From an uncultured Lachnospiraceae bacterium (lineage in GTDB: Bacteria > Bacillota > Clostridia > Lachnospirales > Lachnospiraceae), in contig CAKRNW010000078.1 in assembly GCA_934371505.1 (NCBI GenBank), positions 1 through 10,669 on the forward strand: DNA of 10,669 nucleotides, written 5' to 3'. The notes beneath the pieces are model-generated. The model did no database searches. It had not been told where the DNA came from and was given only the letters and a program-made list of their open reading frames with translations. This document shows, in pieces, positions 6,607 to 10,669 of the stretch (positions within the stretch are counted from its first letter, which is position 1; every line of letters starts with the position of its first letter). A program made the translations under genes and the position numbers.

Positions 6607-8408
6607 TGAATTTGAAAGAACAATGGAAGGGGAGCCGCCTGCTTGCAGACGGCTCTTTTGGAACCTACTACGCGGAAAAATATCAGACAACGGAACTGCC
6701 GGAAACAGCGAACACGAAATACCCTGAACGGGTGAAAGCCATTCATGAGGAGTATCTGGCAGCAGGTGCGCAGCTGATCCGAACCAATACCTATGCTTCC
6801 ACCCAGGCCGTTTTTGAAAACCGTGATGCTTTGAAACAAAACATTCTGGCAGGCTGTGAGGCAGCCAGACAGGCTGTGCAGCGAGGAAAGGAAAAAGTAT
6901 ATATCGCCGGCTCCATCGGACCGGAAGTGATGGATCAACGCACGACACAGGAAAGAATTCAGGAATATGTGGATCGGGGAAGCTGGCTGCAGCAGGGAGG
7001 CGTGGATTCACTGGTGTTTGAAACCTTTTCGGATGTCACGGAGATTATTCCTGCCATACGCATTTTAAAGAGACAACAGGATATGCCGATTCTGGTGAAT
7101 CTGGCGGTAAATCAGTATGGTTATACCGGAGCAGGGCTCAGTGCAGCGAAACTGTTAAGGGAACTGGCGCAGGTGGAGGAAATTGATGGCCTGGGTCTTA
7201 ATTGTGGTATTGGTCCGGGACATATGGCGGCTCTGTTTCATAAATTGTCATTGCCTGAGGATAAGATCTGGGCGGCGCTTCCTAATGCCGGATATCCTTA
7301 CCGGCTTCAAAGCAGAATGCAATTTTCCGATAACCGGGAATATTTTGCCCAGAAGATGGGGGAGATTGCAGGCCAAGGAGTGGAAATTATCGGAGGATGC
7401 TGTGGAACAGATCCTTCTTATATTAAATGCCTGGCAGAACAGCAGGATGTGTGGAAAACGGAACGTTTTTTTTCCGCTGGAAAAGAAATAGTCAGAAACT
7501 GCGAGGAGAAAAAGGCGACACCGACACTCCATGATTTTTATCGGAATGCAGAGGGAGTATGTAAAAAGAAAAAACTGATTGCAGTGGAACTGGCACCACC
7601 CTTGAATGCTGATGATGAGAAAATTATGGAGGCAGCCCACTATCTTCAGAACCATGATGTAGATGTGCTTACTTTTCCGGATTCTCCTTCGGGGCGAACC
7701 AGGGCAGATGCCATTCTTATGGCGGAAAAGGTGTCCAAGGAAACGGAAATGTGCGTGATGCCCCACATTTGCTGCCGGGATCGGAATGCGATTGCCATCC
7801 GGTCAGAATTTTTGGGGGCACAGATGAACGGAATCTATAATTTTCTGGTGATCACAGGGGATCCGGTTCCTGCCATGGCAAGACAGGGGGTCAAGAGTGT
7901 CTTCCAGTTTGATTCGGTGGGAATGATGCGGATCATCCAGGATATGAATGAGGAAAGCTTTGACAAGGCTCCGTTGTGTTATGGAGGAGCAATCAATCAG
8001 AACCGCCGTAATCTGGAAGTGGAAATAAGCAGAGTCAGGAAAAAAATAGAGAGTGGTGCCAGCTTTTTTCTGACACAGCCTGTTTTTACGATGGAACAGG
8101 CACAGCGTCTCCGTCGGATCAAAAGGGAGACCGGGACAAGAATCCTGTGTGGAATCATGCCTCTTGTCAGCCGTAAAAATGCACTGTTTATGAAAAATGA
8201 GATGAGCGGTATCGATATTCCACAGGAACTGATCGAACGCTATCCTGAGAATGGCGCCAGGGAAGATGGCGAGAAAGTGGCCGTGCAGATAGCCAGAGAG
8301 ATGATGGAACTGGTTGACGATTTCACGGACGGGTATTACTTTTCTTTTCCATTTAACCGGGTTTATCTGTTGGAACAGATTATGAAAGAAAGAACCTTAA
8401 GAGAGTGA
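6603..8408 (+). CDS. Bifunctional homocysteine S-methyltransferase / 5,10-methylenetetrahydrofolate reductase (YitJ-like)
   Basis: A 601-residue fusion of two cytosolic one-carbon enzymes. Residues about 8-280 form a homocysteine-binding barrel with the zinc-ligand pattern of this family: C201 in GLNCG and C266-C267 in GGCCGT. Residues about 320-598 form a MetF-like flavin-binding barrel, with VELAPP (328-333), FLVITGDPVPA (414-424) and SFFLTQPVF (487-495). Domain order and size match B. subtilis YitJ (about 612 residues). It lacks the pterin- and cobalamin-binding modules of MetH, so its methyl donor may be another protein or compound such as S-methylmethionine. The reductase half makes 5-methyl-THF. 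The start at 6603 overlaps the antiporter stop (ATGA); a second ATG follows at once and no strong ribosome site is seen, so coupling is likely. No SAM riboswitch is present. Confidence 0.92.
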   Translation: MMNLKEQWKGSRLLADGSFGTYYAEKYQTTELPETANTKYPERVKAIHEEYLAAGAQLIRTNTYASTQAVFENRDALKQNILAGCEAARQAVQRGKEKVYIAGSIGPEVMDQRTTQERIQEYVDRGSWLQQGGVDSLVFETFSDVTEIIPAIRILKRQQDMPILVNLAVNQYGYTGAGLSAAKLLRELAQVEEIDGLGLNCGIGPGHMAALFHKLSLPEDKIWAALPNAGYPYRLQSRMQFSDNREYFAQKMGEIAGQGVEIIGGCCGTDPSYIKCLAEQQDVWKTERFFSAGKEIVRNCEEKKATPTLHDFYRNAEGVCKKKKLIAVELAPPLNADDEKIMEAAHYLQNHDVDVLTFPDSPSGRTRADAILMAEKVSKETEMCVMPHICCRDRNAIAIRSEFLGAQMNGIYNFLVITGDPVPAMARQGVKSVFQFDSVGMMRIIQDMNEESFDKAPLCYGGAINQNRRNLEVEISRVRKKIESGASFFLTQPVFTMEQAQRLRRIKRETGTRILCGIMPLVSRKNALFMKNEMSGIDIPQELIERYPENGAREDGEKVAVQIAREMMELVDDFTDGYYFSFPFNRVYLLEQIMKERTLRE

Positions 8409-8437
8409 GAAAATGCTCTTTCTTGGTCTGCTTCAAA

Positions 8438-8501
8438 TTTTTGTAATTTTATAAAAATTTTAAAATAAATCGTTGACAAGCCACCAGCTGTTTGATATAC
8501 T
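8438..8501 (+). promoter_or_regulatory. Strong promoter of the tRNA-Thr gene
   Basis: A perfect TTGACA (8473-8478) and TATACT (8496-8501) are separated by exactly 17 nt, with TG at 8493-8494 making an extended -10. The stretch just upstream (8438-8470) is nearly all A and T, as in UP elements of stable-RNA promoters. Transcription would start near 8508, about 23 nt before the tRNA. No GC-rich terminator for the preceding gene is seen between 8409 and 8470. Confidence 0.88.
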
Positions 8502-8530
8502 AGCATTCGTTGAGACAACAATCCAACAAT

Positions 8531-8603
8531 GCTGCTGTGGCTCAGTCGGTAGAGCGTCGCATTGGTAGTGCGGAGGTCACGGGTCCGATTCCCGTCAGCA
8601 GCT
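8531..8603 (+). tRNA. tRNA-Thr (anticodon GGU)
   Basis: A full cloverleaf is visible. The acceptor stem GCTGCTG/CAGCAGC is perfect. The D stem is GCTC/GAGC with a GG-containing loop, and the anticodon stem TCGCA/TGCGG has one T-G pair. The loop TTGGTAG gives anticodon GGT at 8564-8566, reading ACC and ACU. The variable loop is 5 nt, and the T stem is ACGGG/CCCGT. The discriminator base is T (8603), usual for threonine tRNAs of Bacillus relatives, and CCA is not encoded, so it must be added after transcription. One oddity is the T loop TCCGATT, which has C rather than T at standard position 55 (8585). Confidence 0.95.
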
Positions 8604-8609
8604 TGATAC

Positions 8610-8647
8610 AGGAATCCTTTGAAAACACAAGGGATTCCTATTTTTAT
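8610..8647 (+). terminator. Intrinsic terminator after tRNA-Thr
   Basis: AGGAATCCTTTG (8610-8621) pairs with CAAGGGATTCCT (8628-8639) over 12 bp with one G-T pair, around the 6-nt loop AAAACA. The stem is followed at once by ATTTTTAT. It begins only 6 nt after the mature tRNA end, so it ends a single-tRNA transcript. Confidence 0.9.
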
Positions 8648-8754
8648 GTCCGGATAAAAGGGTGAAAAACAATCCTTTGCCCCAATTTGCCATTATGTCT
8701 TTTTAGATAATTTTATTCATGATTTCTAATTTATTAAGAATTTAAAGGCATTTA

Positions 8755-8783
8755 CTTGTATATTTCCAACAAGATGATATAAT
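8755..8783 (+). promoter_or_regulatory. Promoter of the chemotaxis receptor gene
   Basis: A perfect TATAAT (8778-8783) with TG at 8775-8776 forms an extended -10. The -35 is weak: CTTGTA (8755-8760) at 17-nt spacing or TTGTAT (8756-8761) at 16 nt. This leaves a leader of about 50 nt before the gene. I see no TAAA-N15-CCGATAT-type flagellar sigma promoter, although many chemotaxis receptors have one. Upstream, 8648-8750 is AT-rich with no gene or convincing structure. Confidence 0.6.
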
Positions 8784-8839
8784 AAAATCAATGGAGAAAC
8801 GACAATTAACAACAAAATTAGAGAAAACGGAGAGACATC

Positions 8840-10528
8840 ATGGGCAAAGGATTAAGCATTAAAGAACGATTGATCAAGGCATTCAGACGAGTGCTGGGAA
8901 TTGCGTCTGTGGCTGCAATCGCAGGTGTAATTGCACTGATAGTGATTGACCATCAGTATTCAAGTGCATTGCAGAATTATGGATTTTCACAGGGGGATAT
9001 TGGAAAAGCAGTTGCATCTTTCACAGGCACCAGAGCATATATGCTGGCAGTCATCGGCTACGATGACGAGGAAAATATACAGAGTGCCATCGAAGGGCAT
9101 GACGCTATGAAGGAGAAGTTTGTCAATATTTACTGGCCGGAAGTAGCAAATACATTGACAACAAACGCAGAGAAAGAAGTCTACGATAAAGTATCTGCTG
9201 AATTGGAAAACTATTGGACGATTGAAGAAGAGGCAATGACCAAGGGCGCCAATAGTATCGTCAATAAGGCTGCACAGAAAATAGCAGCAGGGGAACTGGA
9301 GCCTATTTACAACGAGATATATCAGGAGCTGGTAGAGCTGATGAGTATTAATGTCGAGCAGGGAGACCGTCTGAGCAGTTTGTTAAGTCTGACCAGCCGG
9401 ATTCTCATTATAGCTATCCTGGTACTGATTGTTCTGTCATCCTCCTATGCCACCAGACTCGGCGTTAAGGTGGCAAAAGGAATTTCCGCTCCTCTTGATG
9501 CATTAGGCAACCGCCTCTCCTCTTTTGCCAAGGGAGATTTATCTTCCCCTTTCCCTACTGTTGAAACCAAGGATGAGGTTGCCGATATGACCAATACGGC
9601 AAAAGAAATGGCGACAACCTTACAGGCGATTATCAATGATGCAGGACATGCGTTAAGCGAATTCTCCAAGGGCAATTATCGTGTGACTTCGGAAGTGAAA
9701 GAGAGCTATACCGGTGATTTTGAAATGCTGCTAGTGGCAATGCGCGATTTGAAACGGCAGATGATTGAGACAATGACAGCCATTGGAGAAGCATCCAGTC
9801 AGGTATCAGCGGGAGCAACCAATCTTGCTGAGGCATCACAGAGTCTTGCAGAAGGAGCTACCGATCAGGCCGGAACGGTGGAGGAAATGCAGGCAACCAT
9901 CAGTGCAATTACATCCAGTATTGAGAAAGCGGCAAAAATTGCAGAGCAGTCTTATGAGCAGGCACAGAAATATGCCCAGGAAGCAGATAACAGTAAAACA
10001 GAAATGCAGAGCATGGTATCCGCAATGGAGCGTATTACGGAAACTTCCCAGAAAATCGGTAACATTATTTCCGAAATTGAAGATATCGCATCCCAGACTA
10101 ATTTGCTGTCTCTGAATGCATCCATTGAGGCGGCAAGGGCAGGAGAAGCAGGAAGAGGATTTGCAGTAGTAGCAGAACAGATCAGACAGCTGGCAGACCA
10201 GAGTGCGCAGGCAGCTTCCGATACCAGAGAACTGATCAGCAATGCCTTAAACGAGGTGGAAGATGGAAATAAAGCAGCAGAGCATGTTGCAGTTTCCATT
10301 GATGAAGTGGTACAGGGAATCAATCTGATTGCGGAAACATCCAAACAGATCAGTGACGCTTCTGCGGAACAGGCAAATTCCATGAGCCAGGCAGAAGCAG
10401 GAATGAATCAGATTTCTGAAGTAGTACAGTCCAATTCTGCCACAGCAGAGGAATCCTCTGCAACCAGTGAGGAGCTGTCTGCTCAGTCCGTAACCTTAGA
10501 CGAATTGATTCAGAAGTTCCAGTTGTAA
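8840..10528 (+). CDS. Methyl-accepting chemotaxis protein
   Basis: A 562-residue transmembrane receptor. A basic N-terminus (GLSIKERLIKAFRR) leads into membrane helix 1 (about 19-37), then an extracytoplasmic four-helix-bundle-like sensor (about 38-184) and membrane helix 2 (about 186-203). A HAMP linker (about 204-262) and a second HAMP-like segment (about 264-312, SEFSKGNY...YTGDFEMLL) precede the long antiparallel coiled coil. The coil's signalling tip lies around IEDIASQTNLLSLNASIEAA with AGEAGRGFAVVAEQIRQLA (412-452). It should pass a ligand signal to CheA and CheW; the ligand is unknown and no known sensor motif is seen. No CheR/CheB-tethering pentapeptide ends the protein (it ends LIQKFQL). 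The start ATG has CGGAGAG about 7 nt upstream. It is a single-gene unit between its own promoter and terminator. Confidence 0.95.
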   Translation: MGKGLSIKERLIKAFRRVLGIASVAAIAGVIALIVIDHQYSSALQNYGFSQGDIGKAVASFTGTRAYMLAVIGYDDEENIQSAIEGHDAMKEKFVNIYWPEVANTLTTNAEKEVYDKVSAELENYWTIEEEAMTKGANSIVNKAAQKIAAGELEPIYNEIYQELVELMSINVEQGDRLSSLLSLTSRILIIAILVLIVLSSSYATRLGVKVAKGISAPLDALGNRLSSFAKGDLSSPFPTVETKDEVADMTNTAKEMATTLQAIINDAGHALSEFSKGNYRVTSEVKESYTGDFEMLLVAMRDLKRQMIETMTAIGEASSQVSAGATNLAEASQSLAEGATDQAGTVEEMQATISAITSSIEKAAKIAEQSYEQAQKYAQEADNSKTEMQSMVSAMERITETSQKIGNIISEIEDIASQTNLLSLNASIEAARAGEAGRGFAVVAEQIRQLADQSAQAASDTRELISNALNEVEDGNKAAEHVAVSIDEVVQGINLIAETSKQISDASAEQANSMSQAEAGMNQISEVVQSNSATAEESSATSEELSAQSVTLDELIQKFQL

Positions 10529-10548
10529 TTCTTAAGAAGTAAAGCAGA

Positions 10549-10588
10549 ACAGGCAGGTGGTTTGCGATGCAGCCACTTGCCTGTTTTT
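10549..10588 (+). terminator. Intrinsic terminator of the chemotaxis receptor gene
   Basis: ACAGGCAGGTGG (10549-10560) pairs with CCACTTGCCTGT (10573-10584) over 12 bp with one G-T pair, around a 12-nt loop that can itself close on TGC/GCA. The stem runs directly into TTTTT (10584-10588). It lies 20 nt past the stop codon. Confidence 0.9.
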
Positions 10589-10592
10589 ATTC

Positions 10593-10617
10593 ATGTGATA
10601 GGAAATTCCTATCACAT
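10593..10617. repeat. Perfect 25-nt palindrome
   Basis: ATGTGATAGGAA (10593-10604) and TTCCTATCACAT (10606-10617) are exact reverse complements around a single A. It lies 4 nt past the terminator T-run and is followed by AAAA, so in RNA it could fold with a small loop on either strand. It could be a protein-binding site, a second terminator-like element, or the end of a dispersed repeat. Confidence 0.6.
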
Positions 10618-10669
10618 AAAACGCTCCGCGAGGATCGCACTGCGGCGGTTAGGAAGTATGTCGCAGAAG
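10594..10669 (+). other. Sequence open in two frames to the window edge; possible repeat element or partial gene
   Basis: From the palindrome to the window end, two of the three forward frames have no stop codon: one reads CDRKFLSHKTLREDRTAAV and on, the other (from GTG at 10595) VIGNSYHIKRSARIALRRLG and on. Base composition shifts to GC-richer sequence after 10620 (CGCTCCGCGAGGATCGCACT). No ribosome site precedes either frame, so I do not call a gene. The look is that of a short element that can be translated in more than one frame, but too little is shown to tell. Confidence 0.3.

Noticed and set aside
8430..8470. Terminator after the homocysteine methyltransferase/MTHFR gene
   Set aside because: The only pairings are among A and T runs with no GC stem; the stretch is better explained as an UP element for the tRNA promoter.
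8648..8839. Riboswitch (for example cyclic-di-GMP) in the leader of the chemotaxis receptor
   Set aside because: Only about 50 nt separate the likely transcription start from the gene, and no conserved riboswitch core is visible.
8791..8862. Short open frame starting ATGGAGAAACGA between the receptor promoter and its start
   Set aside because: It has no ribosome site, overlaps the start of the receptor gene in another frame, and its sequence is low-complexity and AT-rich.
10595..10615. CRP-like site TGTGA...TCACA
   Set aside because: The half-sites match, but the spacer is 13 nt instead of 6, the site lies downstream of a terminated gene, and CRP control of this kind is not expected in this group.

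Overview
The window looks like a low-to-mid GC Firmicute of class Clostridia, most likely family Lachnospiraceae. The evidence is a block ispF–cysE–cysS–mrnC–rlmB–sigH in the order known from Bacillus and Clostridia, an EpsC-type serine acetyltransferase, the sporulation sigma factor SigH, strong AGGAGG-type ribosome sites, and a threonine tRNA with U73 and no encoded CCA. The family-level placement is inference from style and synteny.

Layout. (1) 1-639: a two-gene type II toxin-antitoxin module (Phd/YefM antitoxin, RelE/ParE toxin) with its own promoter and an inverted-repeat operator over the -10. It is AT-richer than what follows and looks like an accessory insertion. (2) 787-5392: a housekeeping cluster, all on the + strand and tightly packed: ispF (isoprenoid precursors), cysE and cysS (cysteine synthesis and charging), mrnC (23S rRNA maturation), rlmB (23S rRNA methylation) and sigH (transition-state and sporulation transcription). 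gltX, which lies between ispF and cysE in B. subtilis, and yacP, which lies between rlmB and sigH there, are both absent. (3) 5416-8408: a CPA2-type cation/proton antiporter and a bifunctional homocysteine methyltransferase/methylene-THF reductase. They follow sigH with a 23-nt gap and then a 4-nt overlap, so they probably belong to the same transcript. (4) 8473-8647: a tRNA-Thr(GGU) gene with a near-consensus extended -10 promoter and a clear intrinsic terminator. (5) 8778-10588: a single methyl-accepting chemotaxis protein gene with its own promoter and terminator. (6) 10591-10669: a perfect 25-nt palindrome followed by sequence open in two frames to the window edge, possibly a dispersed repeat or the start of another gene.

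How the genes work together. The central cluster links cysteine supply, cysteinyl-tRNA, rRNA processing and modification, and the stationary-phase sigma factor; overlaps of 4-16 nt suggest translational coupling. The methionine-branch enzyme downstream fits the sulfur theme set by cysE. No defence system, prophage, CRISPR array or insertion sequence is visible, and I do not see a clearly new multi-gene system. The points most worth a second look are a cysteine-rich C-terminal tail on IspF, two back-to-back perfect hairpins at the mrnC stop codon, an atypical T-loop in the tRNA, and the palindrome-led element at the right edge.
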